A DNA stretch of 64,000 bases from Cannabis sativa (GCF_029168945.1 NC_083607.1:12232001-12296000), one strand, 5' to 3'; numbered from the stretch's first letter, positions 23,428 to 35,624 are shown. The notes: generated from the letters alone by a model not told the origin. Numbers and translations: made by a program.

Positions 23428-24849
23428 TCCTCTCTTTTGGGCCTTGTGTCAGAGTTGGGGGCCAATAGAAGTGGGCACGACATACTGAACCCAGCTCCCC
23501 CTCACATGAACTACCCCAATTGTGAAGGCCCATTTGCCTTATTTAAATAATTGTATTAGGTTAATTATATTAGTCTAACCTAATTAAAATTGAATTAGCA
23601 ACATAATTAACTTTTAAAATATATGAAATTTATTTTTGCATTTAATATTTTAAAGTTAATTTTATAAAAATACTTAGTAAATGAAATTATTCTAGATAGT
23701 TATTTCTAGAACTAGTTATTTTTTCTAATATTTAATTAGGAAAATATCATAGATTGTAAAATTAATTGTTTAATAATTAATTAATTAATTTTGGTACAAT
23801 CTAAGTTAAGTATATTTTTCCTAGTATTAAACTAGAATTAATAATTAAGTCTTCTCTATACTTAATTATTTATTTCTTGAATTTAATACATTTAATTAAA
23901 TTAAAAATTTAAATATTTAAGTTGATTTTCATCATGATACTTAAATATTATTATTTTTCATGTTATTTAATTAAGAATTGAAAATTATTTTAAGTTTGAA
24001 ATCTTATTTCATATAACTTAAATTTGAATAATTTTCAAAATATATTTTATTTTATTTTATTAATCTTTTTCCATAATTTCGAAATTGCATTTCTTAAATG
24101 CATTAATTTCGAATTTTATTTGAAAAAAGATTAAAGTTGTAAATTATTTATTTTAATTTTGGACCAACTTAAATCAATGATTTTTTCATTTAATGATTAA
24201 TTAAAATAAATGAAGTAAAATATATTTAATTAGAAAATGAATTAATTAGTCAATGAAAGTCTAGATAGATATTATCTGTTTTGCTTGAAGTATCTTTCTA
24301 TTGTATTTAATTAAATAGAAAATTAATATTTAAGTTGATTTTATTCATCATACTTAAATATTTGAAATTTTTCTTTTATATTTAATTAAATAGGAAAATT
24401 ATATTTTTTGTTGTAAATTAATTTTATTAATTAATTTTGGGCCAACATTAAATTAGAATAATTTTTCCAGGATTTATTTTTATTTTATTTTAATAAGCAC
24501 TTTCGAAAATTGTATTATTAAATACTTTAATTTTTCAAAATGCAATATATATTTATAGAAAATTAAATTTGAGTTGTAAATTAATTTAAATTAATTTTGT
24601 AACAACTAAAATTGAATATTTTTCTAAATATTTATTGGAAATTATTGCTAAGATAGAAATAATTCATGTTATTTTCATATCCATCTATGTAAAATTTATA
24701 AATATTAAATTCAAATTTATATTTAGAATTTTTCATTCTAAATTTGAAATTTTAATTAAATAAATATATATTTAAAATAAATTGATCAAAATAAATATTA
24801 GAAGAAAATACACTTTAAATAATGAGCTTTATTATTAGGACATTCGATC
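23428..24849 (+). other. Outer copia leader, second part
   Basis: Continuation of the outer element after the nested insertion. AT-rich, aligns with 16700-18500 of the inner element with deletions, no gene seen. Confidence 0.6.
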
Positions 24850-25215
24850 TCCATTGTTGGTTTTACATAGCGTTTGTTTTATTGAGTAATCCTCCCTAAT
24901 GGAGGAACGTTCATTAGCAAGTTCGCACCGTTTAATCTTGAAAGATAAGTAGCTTTGTAAGTGTTTTATATGGTATGGATCACCCTAATGGTGGCGACTT
25001 TATTTGACTTACAAAATATGAAACAATGGTGGAAGCTCATAAGATAGAATAGCCTTGACTCTCGCCTAAACGGGAGAACGCTGGATTCCAATCTTGATCG
25101 AATAAAAGGTTGCTAGAATGTTTAACATTTTAGATGAGCTGACAACTCTATTCAATGGATGGTAGCTTTGACTCTCGCCTAAACGGGACACTGATATCAG
25201 TTTGTTGAAGACCTT
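24850..25215 (+). promoter_or_regulatory. Conserved leader block upstream of gag-pol (outer copia)
   Basis: Same hairpin TCCTCC-CTAAT-GGAGGA (24890-24906) and two copies of CTCTCGCCTAAACGGGA (from about 25059 and 25171) as in the inner element and E3. Confidence 0.45.
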
Positions 25216-25699
25216 GGAAATTATTTAGGATTGTATGTTTTAGCATTTTCACTTGTCATTCCTACTTGCTATATGTTTAATAATTTCTGAATTGTGTATG
25301 AATTTATATTGAACCATGTTATTTTCTGTTATTAAATTATAGTTTAATTTCGAATCTTCATTGTTGGTCTAACTTGGTTTGTTTATCTAATGAGATAAAT
25401 CCCTAATGGATTTTCACCATTAGACATACATAATAGTGTTAGATCTCGAAAGATAAATATTGTATATGCAACATCTAGCTGTTCATCAATTGATGACACC
25501 TTAGACTAGTATTTTTACGATATGAAACAAGAAGATTGTATAAATAAGATTACTTTGACTCTCGTTAATCGAAGCATCGTTGGATTCTTATTTATAAATG
25601 AAATTATCCTAATTCCTCTTAGCTTATTCATTTCGAATTAGCTTAATAACATATCATTGGATGAATGGTCTATTTATCATTTCATGTCATTCTATTTTT

Positions 25700-27960
25700 C
25701 CTCTTCAGAAATTAAATGACGCATATGATTATAATCCCGAAATTCTATTCCACAATGATATAAGTCCTCAATCTTAGAAATCTCCTACTTGTATGGACAA
25801 ATCCGACTTAGAGTTTAAATTAGTAGTGGTGGTCCAAGAAAGAATTACTCATTATATTTGGTATAAATTTAAGTCTTTGACTTTAATTTTAGAATCCAAA
25901 CAGAAATTTTCTTATATTTCTAATTCCAGAATACAATACAGTTACACTTTCACAAGTATTTAATAACTATTTTCTATCCATGGATTCAAACTGTATGGAA
26001 TATGAGTTTAGTATTCTGTGAACAGGATCCACTTGCAATATTCTAAGAACTCTTTGATGTAACTAAACCTAAGCCATCAAAAAGACACAACCACATTATT
26101 TTTAATCTATGGCATTTGTATCTTGTTCATAGTGGTTTTGACAAGATCAATCTCTGCAAAGAGTGAATATGCCTATATCCACTGAAAGTTGTTCATCTCA
26201 TTCGCAGATGGATGTACATTCAGGGGTGCATATGAGTTTTTCGTTGTATTCTTAAAACGATCACTCTAGATTATACCTTATGCAAAGAAATTTGAAGTGT
26301 TTGAAAAGTTTCTGATTCCTAGCAATGGTGAAAACCATTAAGGTAAGTGGTTAAAGATCTTGTGAACTGATAGGGGTGGAGAAATAGTTAGTAGATATGC
26401 AGTTCAAATATCATTAATTTGATTTTTGAATTATATCCAAACTTACCTCCCCAGAAATTTCGATTTGCATATTGATGATTAGTTACTAGTCGTTGCCTAA
26501 GTCTTTCTATGGTAATACAATTTCAGAATGATGTAATGGTTGTATACTTAATGTAAATCATTACTAGATTCATGGATGACCTAATCGAATTCTTAAGAAA
26601 AGCTAGAACCGTTAACCATGGTTTGCATGTTTGTTAGCTATTCTAAGTGATTAGGGGTGGACCATCCCATAGTCAATAGATCAGAAAGTGTTTGTTTAAA
26701 CAAATACTACTTTTCTAAGATAATGACTAAGTCTAAAAATAAAGTAGAAAATAAAGGAGATATTTTTCTTGATTCCAAAAGTGTTCTATCATCTTATTTG
26801 ACATATGATGATCCCACTGCCTCTGTTGTCTTGTCACAACCAAGAGGTCAATACCATTTAGTTTTCTTAGACATAATTCACGGTACCTTGTCGTAGTGGG
26901 AGAGTTTCTAGGAACTTCACTTCTTATGACTTGGAAGACACTAGTGATTAAAATCCATTGTGAGTTTAAACAAGTAATGGATTGTCAAGATAAGAAACTA
27001 AGAAGAAAGCCAAGAGAACTATGGTTTAATCCATTCACATGGAGTAACCTAAATTTTTCTATTACAAGGACATAAAAGGAAATTTTCCTTAATAAGTCTA
27101 TTCAATGGACTTAACAAAACTTCCTGTTCCTAGTATTATAGGTTTGAGTTTATCTAAACCTATGGCTTATGGTATACCTGGTAATTACTTACTCTAATGC
27201 AAGCAACTTACGTTAGTAAGATGCTGAAGCATTTTCTTTCTAATGGCAATCTATAGAAGCTTCACAACTTCTTAGACATAGATTTTATTTATCTAAGGAA
27301 AAGTCTCAACTATTCCAGAAAAGATAAAGTCATGAAAGAATTTCTTAAATCAACAGTGAGAGGTCTTAGATATGCTTTTGTATGCCTTAGACCAGACACC
27401 TGCTGTTGAGTGGGAGTAATGAGTAGGTATCAGATTAATCCAGGAGAGGAACATTGGAAGACAATCAAGTAAATCTTAAGATTAAGAAGAGGAACTATAT
27501 GTTAGTCAATAAGAGTGTGTTTAAATCTCTTAGACTACACCACATCAGATTTCAAGACTTGTCATTGTGTTAGAAAGTCTGCGGATAAGATGGTGATTAC
27601 TCTGGGGGTGGAATAGTGATTTTGGAGAAGTGTAAAAACCTATCTAAAGTCTCTAGGTCTAACAGAAAGGGACTGAATGTTAAAGTTACAGGAAAGGTAC
27701 TTATTCAGTCTAAGGAAAGTTCTATACATTTTTGGCACCATTCCAAATTGCCTTAACTACTAGTGTTACTTCCTGAATAACCAAGAAGTAGTTGCCAAAG
27801 GTATAGAATCCAGTATCCCAAGAGAGTAGACATATAGAGAGGAATTTCACATTATCAATGATTTTGTGATTAAGGAAGAGTAATAGTGGAGGAAAGGTTG
27901 TGGTTAATTCAACCTTTCAGATCCTATTACAAGGAGTTTACTACTACTACACTTGATTTG
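25700..27960 (+). pseudogene. Outer copia degraded gag-pol remnant
   Basis: Parallel to 19350-21480: pre-integrase LWHLYLVHSG near 26110, TDRGGE near 26370, RPDTC followed by VGVMSRYQI near 27390. It keeps about 200 bp around 27070-27220 (between TTTTTCTATTACAAG and GCAACTTA) that the inner copy has lost, so the inner copy is the more deleted of the two. No frame is long enough to be a protein. Confidence 0.75.
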
Positions 27961-28024
27961 TATATCAAGGTGTTGAGATTATTTGAAATGCACATTTTGT
28001 TTTATATTAGTGCAAGTGGGAGTT

Positions 28025-29874
28025 TGTTGGGTTTTATGCCCTAAATAAAACTCATTTCAATATAATCAGATTTACTTATTAATATAGATCAGAAATAACA
28101 TTTAATGTTGCATGGTTCACATGATTTATTTCATGATTATACGTACATAATGTATGAATTCTATTTAAGTCCAGAACATATCAATTTGTTAATGATTATA
28201 GTGTTGTCAACACATTGGAATGCAATCTTAATTATATGTTCGAAAGTTTATTCCCTGATTTGTCAGAACACTGCATTTAGACTGACATGGTATAATCAGC
28301 AATAGGTATTCTTACACCTTGGATAAGTGTTATGTCCTTTCCAGGACATTGGCAAAGTTTACCAGCATCAGATGTATGGATTATACATCGGAAGGGACCG
28401 ATATTGAACTTTGATTAGATATATTAGAATTTACCGTAATATCTATTCAATTCAATATCACCTGTTGATCCTAGATCAAATGATCTTAATCCTAATATGA
28501 TTAGGTTCAATCTCAAGAGTGTTATTCGTGTTCTTTGATTTGTTAGTTAAGCCTACTTTTGGGTCAGGGTCATACGTACATTTTGGGAACACGGTAGTGC
28601 AATTTAGTGTGAGCGCTAACATAAATATGGAATCTATAGCTTCTATCTGGCGAATATAAAGTAAAGGATAATTTCCTTCGAGCTTAACCAAACGAAAATA
28701 AATGGTGGAGATCTCATTTCACTTAGCTGAAATATCATTTATACAGGGTTAAGTGTTTTAAGGATACAATAAATTGTAGGGTGTTACGGCAATTTAATCC
28801 CTTTACAGTGTAAATCATCTATATAAAGGATCATTGATCACATTACGGTTACAACAATGGATAACTAATGACGTGTCTATATCGTGGAACATATAGAGCG
28901 TTCTATATACTGAGAGTGCAATTCTAAGTTCTATGCGTGGATTCAACGAAGAATTAATAAGTTCTATGCGTAAATTTAAGATATAAATTCTTGATCTACT
29001 TATTGGAAGCTCGGATATATAGACCCATGGTCCCCATACTAGTTGAGACCATACTGCTTGTAAGACTCAGTTAATTGATTTTGATTAATCAATTATAATT
29101 CTAAAGTTAGACTATGTCTAGTTTATGAATTTTCACTAAGCAAGGGCGAAATTGTAAAGAAAAGATATTCTAGGTTTATTTATTAATTAAGAGACTTTAT
29201 ATGTCTACTTAATAAATATGTTAAATGACAATATTATTTAATAATTAATTTTTAGTTATTAAATAATTAGAATTGGCATTTAAATGGTTGAATTTAAAAA
29301 TTGGCGTTTTTGAGAAAATGAGATGCAGAAATGATAAAACAGCAAAATTGCATAAGTGAAGCCCATGGTCGGCCACACTTATAGGGTTTTATCATTATTT
29401 TAATGCAAATAATTCTAACTTAAACCTAGGTGGTTACCTATAAATAGGTAGTGATGGTTTCAGGAAAAGATGATACATCTCATTCCTTCACAGAAATTTT
29501 TCTAGCCGCCACTTCCCTCTTCTCTTTTCTTCTCTAAATTTCGAATTCCTTGAGTGAATGAGTGAGTGCCCACACACATCAAGAGGTATCTCAGTCATAG
29601 TGTGTAAGACTGTGAAAAACCATCCAACAAGAAGGAGAATCATCATCAAAGGAAGGAGAGAAAGAGATCCAGGTTCAGATATTGATAATGCTCTGCTACA
29701 GAAAGGAATCAAGGGCTAGATATCTGAACGGAAGGAGTCATTATATTCCGCTGCACCCAATGTAAGGTTTACTAAACTTTATATGTGTTTATTTCATTGT
29801 TTTAGAATTCATATTAGGATGTTAATGAAACATAGTTGTTAGTAAATCTAGATCTTGGTAAAATATATCCAACA
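28025..29874 (+). repeat. Outer copia 3' LTR (1850 bp)
   Basis: TGTTGGG to ATATCCAACA, preceded by the purine-rich tract and followed by the duplicated CTACC. Pairs with 9785-11644. Confidence 0.92.
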
Positions 29875-30957
29875 CTACCCCCAAACGTTAGGGTTTTCTC
29901 AGGACCCCACAAATCTGAATGAACATAATCTAAGATAGCTTGTGATTTGTGTGCCAGTTTGAAAATTAAGTCTATGATGCTTTCCTAGTACACAAAATTC
30001 ACAAAAATCTACCTTGGTTACCTTGTCCTTACCAAGTAGCTTCTGTTCACTCATAAGTTGTAGCCCTCTTTCACTAATGTGTCCCAACCTTCTATGCCAT
30101 AGGATAGCCTTAGTGTCTTCTGTAACATGCTCCCACGTGTTGTGGCAGCAAGCTACGGAGCTTCCTTGCAAGTAGTATAGACCACTATTTTTGTGTCCTT
30201 TGATGATAGTCATAGAACCCTTTGCCAATTTGATTGTACCTGCCTCAATTTTGCTAACAACACCAAGATCATCAAGTACACTAATAGAAATTAAGTTTCT
30301 AGATAAATCAGGAACATATCTAACATTAGTTAAGGTTCTAATAATGCCATCAAACATTTTTAAATTAATAGAACCTGAATCTTCAATGTTGCATGTTTGG
30401 CCATTCCCAAGAATGACTTTGCCCCCTCTAGATTCCCTGTAATCAAACAAATAAGACTTATTGTTAGTCATGTGAAAAGTACAACCTGAATCAATAATCC
30501 AATCATCTTTAAAAGATGATGCAGCCACATAGACATCTCCACTATCATAACCATCACTTAGGTTTGCATTTTGATAGTCATTCTTAGTGTTGTTTGATTT
30601 GTTTGATTCCTCTTGATGATCTGAATTTTGTTTCCCATTGCTTTTCTTGTAAAAGTAGCATTCTCTCTTGAAATGCCCTAACTTTCCACAATGGTAGCAC
30701 CCATTAGGATCTTTAGGACCCTTTGAATTAGACCTCCCTTTGTGATGATGATTTTTGCCCTTATGTGAACCCCTACTAGTGCTTGAACCTCTACTAGTGC
30801 TTCTATCCTTATTTTGCCACGGTTTCTTTTGTCTAGGCCTTCCGCTACTTAGGTTAACATCCCCATTAGTATGCCCCGGTCTTTCAACCTTCATTTCCAA
30901 ATCTTTTGATTTCAAAGCTGAGATCACTTCTTCAAGAGTGATCTCAGTTCTCCCATA
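29875..30957 (-). pseudogene. Copia-1 gag C-terminus, zinc knuckle, protease and pre-integrase
   Basis: In phase with the gag frame 30958-31455 across one TAG. In order: a basic Ser/Arg/Lys-rich stretch, CCHC zinc knuckle CYHCGKLGHFKREC (RNA binding), aspartic protease DSGCTFHM (cuts the polyprotein), the LSRNLISISVL region, and the pre-integrase zinc domain LWHRRLGHISERGL with CEFCVLGKHHR. A one-base shift near 29960 puts the next segment (YVHSDLWGP, the first integrase Asp) in another frame. The outer copia insertion starts just downstream. Confidence 0.85.
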
Positions 30958-31455
30958 CTAAATGGTTGTCTTAACCTCCCTGTAGGATTCCGGTAGTGAA
31001 TTGAGAATTACAATTGCTTGATTCTCATCACTTAAGGCCTCATTTTCCCCCGAGTTTGCTAACTCAATGTGCAATCTCAAAAACTCATCCAAGTATTGTT
31101 CTAGAGATTTAGATGGACTCATTTTAAAACTAAAGATTCTCTCCTTCAAGTAAATCTTGTTGATGAATGATTTCTTTTGAAATTGCTCTTCCAACTTGTT
31201 CCAAATCTTAGCAGGTGTATCTTCCTTGTCAACCAATCTGATTATAGCATCAGAGAGGTTGAAAATGATCAATCCGGTTGCTGTTTCCAGCAACTCTTCT
31301 TGCTTGTCTTTAGTTCTATCAGCTGACCATTCCACGGGATCTTTAAGAACCTTTAACAGCTTGTGTTGAGCCAATATAGCCCTAATCTTCTTCCTCCAAA
31401 TACGATAATCACCTGAACCATCAAACTTATCTATATCAACCTTCATGGAACTCAT
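30958..31455 (-). pseudogene. Copia-1 gag, N-terminal part
   Basis: 165 codons from ATG at 31455. FDGSGDYRIWRKKIRAIL, then NKLEEQF, YLKERIFSFKM and LDEFLRLHIEL fit the copia gag family (UBN2 / Retrotran_gag_2), which builds the particle. TAG at 30958-30960 interrupts the frame where a Lys codon is likely; it then continues as YGRTEITLEEVISALKSKDL, a typical gag ending. The primer site lies 200 bp upstream. Confidence 0.85.
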
Positions 31456-31655
31456 AATTGTATATGTATAAAGTTATTTTAAATAAATTATATAGATAAT
31501 GAGTTTAGAAAATCCTGTTGTTGTTCTTTGCAATCTTGGTTTTGTGTATTTGAATTCTTGCTGGTATGAATGTGTTTCTTTATGCTTTCTTGATGATTTC
31601 TTTATGCTTTCTTTATGCTTTCTTGATTAATCTTTGTTGCAGATTGTGCCTTGTT

Positions 31656-31669
31656 TGGCTCTGATACCA
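31656..31669 (-). other. Copia-1 primer-binding site (Met-tRNA)
   Basis: The minus strand reads TGGTATCAGAGCCA, the standard initiator Met-tRNA complement of plant copia elements, one base from the LTR edge at 31671. Confidence 0.9.
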
Positions 31670-31670
31670 C

Positions 31671-32300
31671 TGTAGGAATTTTTATTCTTGCTTGTCCCTA
31701 CACACATCAAAACAAAAATAAAAAAAGCCAAGGTCAAATATGACCTTTCACCCCAGTCAAAGCCCCTATTTGACTTCAGTAAAGAAAACAGACGACAGCT
31801 CCCCTTATTTCCAATTACTATAGGTCTTTTGGGTATATATCTAGAAAACCTTAATATCAATCATATATATATATATATATATATATGATTTCTTATCTTT
31901 CACGCTCAAACGACTACACCCAAAAAACCTAGCAGCCTCCTTCGTTCTTCTCTAAAGAACACAGCAGCAACAACTGCAACTTAATAACCCCACTGCCCAT
32001 AAAATAACCCAGAAAACAACCCACTGCCAAGATCTAATTAAACCCCAAGCCGAAGCCTTCCCCTTCGTGTTCTTCTCTGAAGAACACGGAGAACATCAAC
32101 ACAACAACCCAGAAAATTACATACACACAATATAGACATTTTAAAAAAGTAAAGGAAGAGATAACACCGGTTTTATAGAGGTTCCCCGAAATTGTGCGGG
32201 TACGTCCTCTTCGAGCTCGCCTCGTTCCACTATGATTCTTCAATGTTCAAGAGTTACAAAGCTTGGATTCCAACTCACAAAGGTAAGAGTGCTAATCCAT
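31671..32300 (-). repeat. Copia-1 5' LTR (outer limit uncertain)
   Basis: Its inner end is fixed by the primer site (plus-strand TGTAGGAATT). A TATA-like CTATAAAA on the minus strand at 32171-32178 fits an LTR promoter. There is a TA microsatellite near 31864-31886 and a repeated GTTCTTCTCT.AAGAACAC motif near 31943 and 32067. The partner LTR is off-window, so the right limit may be anywhere from 32280 to about 32600. Confidence 0.5.
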
Positions 32301-32908
32301 GTGTTTTACAATATTTCATCCTCTCTTTGCTCTCTGTTTTCCCTCTTTGATTTTGTCTCTAATCTCTTCTTCTCCTTTGATTTTGCATGAACAACACCCC
32401 TTGAGTTGTGGATCTCCAAACCCTAACTAGGGTTCCAACGCTAACCCGTTGTAAGCCTCTTCCACGAACTCCCTTTGATTTTGTTGCTCTGTGTTTGATC
32501 TGGAGAGATATTCGGATCTGTGTATCTGTTTTTCATGATCTGGTATTGTGATGATCTGCCTTTTAAAATGTTGTTTTTCCTTGTTTATATATGTGTTGTA
32601 TTAGAGCATACAGAGAGGAGAGTTAGTTACAAAGTATTAATAAACTTTGTAACTAACCCAACTACTTTGTCTAGGTAAATAGAGGCATGAGGCCACATAA
32701 GATTTTTACTGCCTTTGTAAACTCTTTGTAAATGTATTGATTTATGTTACATTGTATAGTTAATATGAGATTTTATTTCAACAATCTTGCAAGACCAAAT
32801 TCTGCTAGCTTCAATTTGCCTTCGTTATCAATCAAAAGATTAAAACCTGCAAAACAGACTTCAGTCAAAATGGATCCGACTAGCAAAAGATTCATGTCAC
32901 TTAGCCAA
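32301..32908. other. Unassigned sequence with one strong hairpin
   Basis: No gene recognised. A 14 bp perfect inverted repeat GTTAGTTACAAAGT (32622-32635 with 32644-32657, 8 base loop) is followed by GTAAATAGAGGC and CTTTGTAA stretches that could be part of a plus-strand LTR. A 60-codon frame at 32744-32926 resembles nothing I know. Confidence 0.4.
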
Positions 32909-33282
32909 TCTCCAATGGGACACTAAAACACCAAATATACTGTTGTTTTATACTATATTTACTCCAATGGGGCACTAAACTTATCCTTATAAACGACTTT
33001 GTCTAAAGTATCCCACCAAATTTAGTAGGACACAGTAGACCACACTATTTTTTTTAACATTTTTTTAATAATTAAATAATACTTTAAATTAGAAAAAGTA
33101 AATAATTATATATATATTTAGTATTAAAATATTCTTATTATATTAATAAAATAATAAAATAATAAAGAATATAAAATTTGGTGTAATTTTTAGTGTTGTG
33201 GTTGGAATTAAAAAAAATTAGTATTGAAATAGTAATTTTCTGCTATTAATTTAATACTAAATTTGGATTTATCCATTGCAGA
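32909..33282. mobile_element. Possible MITE with TCTCCAATGG-type ends
   Basis: About 370 bp, AT-rich, with ends TCTCCAATGG and, inverted, TCTGCAATGG (33273-33282), plus an internal repeat CTCCAATGGGGCACTAAA near 32962. Miniature PIF/Harbinger-like elements can look like this, but I find no clear target duplication. Confidence 0.3.
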
Positions 33283-34076
33283 TGCCACGAGGAAGTTTGC
33301 TAGCTAATAAGCAACCTTTGATGTCACGGTGAAGTACTTGAAAAGCATAACAATAATGAAGCTCAAACAGTAACTGCTTCATAAAACACTGAAAGAAATA
33401 TAAGATAATTATTAAGTAATAGCTAATAAGACAAACACATAAATATGTTTTGTTCATCCTTTTCTTAAAGACAGCAAACACAAAATATTTAAGCAGGGAT
33501 CAATACATACATAGATATATGCATTCAAAACTACATCTTCTAAGTATTAAGACTCTATATCCAAAAGAGTTTTAGAAAGTACTTGTGGAGGTTACAATCT
33601 CTTTCAGCCTAACAATTTTCTTGTGATCAAGCTTCTTAAGAATTTTAATCTCTCTAATGGTTGTAATACGAAACTATAATTTGCAAAAAAGAAATATAAA
33701 TAACGTACCCATTCTTTTTCATTGTCCAACAGTTTCTCCGGTCTTTTTATCTTTGGCCATGTACACTTGACTGCAAAAAGATAAAAAAGGAACCTAAGTA
33801 ATCCCAAATCCTTATAATCAATATTCGATAATTTGAAGCTTTTAGCAGCATAAAGCAATCAACAACTTCAATAACATCATCACACAGTTCATAGATTTAT
33901 GGGTGAACACTACACCCAGCCAAACAAAATTACAAAGGGGAACTAAAATTACAAAAATCCAGAAGCCCTTTACTACAACAACAACAATAAGAAACAAATT
34001 GAAGATTCATATTTCTGTGATTCTCTAAGGAAGAAAAGGAAAGACAAACCCATAAGTCCCTTCACCAATTTGCTCT
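33283..34076 (-). pseudogene. CDKC-type cyclin-dependent kinase fragment with introns
   Basis: Four exon-like pieces in the correct order on the minus strand encode the kinase N-lobe. They are the glycine loop EQIGEGTYG (about 34050-34076), QVYMAKDKKTGE (33709-33770), TIREIKILKKLDH followed by VRLKEIVTS (about 33586-33666), and FMKQLL.ELHYC with QVLHRDIKG (about 33313-33388), which includes the catalytic-loop HRD. Introns keep GT/AG borders, for example TATGG|GT to CAG|TCAAG, so this was copied as DNA, not from mRNA. The order and wording fit CDKC (CDK9-like, Pol II CTD kinases). A stop (Q-stop-KRM) and loss of everything after HRDIKG make it a dead fragment. Confidence 0.8.
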
Positions 34077-34083
34077 GACTCAC

Positions 34084-34125
34084 CATTTCGAAACCATAAC
34101 TTCCATCTATAAGAAGCAATGCCAA
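34084..34125 (-). pseudogene. BMS1: BMS1 GTPase fragment B, fused to the kinase fragment
   Basis: Reads LALLLIDGSYGFEM, 14 codons of the G domain of BMS1, the GTPase for small-subunit ribosome assembly. In the family this follows directly after the AAKFAD segment seen at 35625-35696. It is joined within ten bases to the kinase glycine-loop exon, producing a chimera. After ATG the sequence is GTGAGT, which looks like a splice donor. Confidence 0.7.
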
Positions 34126-35624
34126 TTTACAAAGGAAAATTATAGCAAATGCCCAATGTTCTTATTTTAAAAAATTGTAGCAAATGCCCTAAATTATAGG
34201 ACTATGATAATAAATATTTATTTTAAACTATTTATTATTTATATTGTCTTTTGTCACATAAAAAAATCATTAATTTTTTTTTTTTTTTTTTTAGAATTAG
34301 AAGCAAATTATTCAAAGATTATGGTATATCTATTAGTTTTGTAAATTTTTTTTTATTTAAAAGTTATGTCGATTTTTTTAATTTTTTATGAGTTGTTGTG
34401 GGTTGATGGTATATAGATTTTGTTGTACGGTATATTTTTATTTTGTTGTATGGTATATTATTATTCTTAGATGATATTTATATTTTATTTTGATATGTAT
34501 AATAGTGGTATGTAATTTTATTAGCATAATAAAAATATTTTAATGTATGTATATAATTTTATTGGCATGCTACATATATTTAATTATTATTTTTACATAT
34601 TTTAATTGTATTATTATTTATTTTAAATAATATTTAATTAGTTTTTATTTTATTATATGCAATAGTAGTATATAATCTTGTTATAATAGTATATATATTT
34701 TAATTGTTGTATATAATTTAGTTAGTATATATGTATATATATTAGTAATATATATTTTTATTATTATTGTTTTTTGTATGTATGTTTTGGTGAATGACAT
34801 AAGTATTTTTTGTTATACGGTATGTATTTTTTTAAAAATAATATTTAAGTTCTATTTTTTATTATACTTTTGTTGACAAGATATATAATTTTATTAGCAT
34901 CCTATATATTTTTATTTTTATTTTTTGTTATTATATATATATTTCTATTGTACGGTATATATAATCTGTTATATGGTATATAAGTTTTATTGTATATTAT
35001 ATCATTTTATTTTAGATAATGCATGTTTAATTTTTATTTTATTATACATAAAAGTGATATGTGTTAATATGATATGTACAAATTTTTTTAATAATATTAT
35101 ATTATTTTATTTTAATTTTTATCGTGGGTATATACATTTTCTTGTATGGTATATGATTTTTGTTGTCTATAGTATATCATTTATTTAAGATGATATTTAG
35201 TTTCTATTTTATTATATATAATTTTTTTTGTATGTATTCATATTTTAATAATGGTATATATAATTTTGTTAGCATGATATATATATTTTTTGAGTATTAA
35301 TTTAGCATTGTTATAATTTCTTTGAGGTATATAATTTTATTACTACGGTATTAATTTTCAGTAATACGATATATCAAATACTGCTGTATATATTAAATGA
35401 TCTAATATATTTATTCATTTTTGTTACAATATAATAATATGCGATACTAAAAATATTTTATAACTTAATTTTATTATTATATATTAATTTTAAAAAAATT
35501 GACAAATTATTTTTATAATTTTTATTAGCTAATTTATTATATTTGGTCATTTTCTTAATTTTTTTAAAAAGGAGACATTTACTAGCTTAATTTTTAAATT
35601 TAGGGTCGTTTTGCATATCAGCCC
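34126..35624. mobile_element. 1.5 kb AT-rich insertion inside the BMS1 fragment
   Basis: It separates two adjacent BMS1 coding pieces, so it is an insertion. Its ends are weakly inverted: TAGCAAATGCCCTAAATTAT near 34180 against an inverted ATGCAAAACGACCCTAAATT near 35598-35615. The interior is nearly pure A/T with imperfect repeats of the GTATATAATTTTATT and TTGTACGGTATAT kind. It could be a non-autonomous Mutator-like element; no clean target duplication is seen. Small frames here are low-complexity. Confidence 0.45.

Larger units (their letters stand above)
9785..29874 (+). mobile_element. Outer copia element (non-autonomous, 20.1 kb including a nested copy)
   Basis: Bounded by LTRs starting TGTTGGG and ending CCAACA (left LTR mutated to CCAAAA), with the 5 bp duplication CTACC at 9780-9784 and 29875-29879. 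A Met-tRNA-like primer site follows the left LTR and a purine-rich tract (TGCAAGTGGGAGTT) precedes the right LTR. Without the nested element it is about 10.2 kb. The internal region is mostly noncoding, with a ruined copia pol. It is related to the inner element, E3 and the old remnant. Confidence 0.92.
8211..32300 (-). mobile_element. Copia-1: Ty1/copia element split by two insertions (right limit approximate)
   Basis: Two separated minus-strand pieces form one Gag-Pol: 31455 down to 29875 (gag, protease, pre-integrase, start of integrase) and 9784 down to 8211 (rest of integrase, part of reverse transcriptase). Removing 9785-29874 plus one CTACC copy makes the codons run on through the integrase core. 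The remaining RT, RNase H and 3' LTR lie beyond the gypsy-like insertion, off-window. The 5' LTR begins at 31671. Its outer end cannot be fixed without the partner LTR; 32300 is a guess. Confidence 0.8.

Noticed and set aside
32034..32243. 69-codon minus-strand frame as a host gene start
   Set aside because: Lies in the presumed copia-1 LTR just after its TATA motif; no recognisable protein.
34925..35188. 87-codon Tyr/Ile/Phe-rich frame
   Set aside because: Low-complexity A/T repeat translated.
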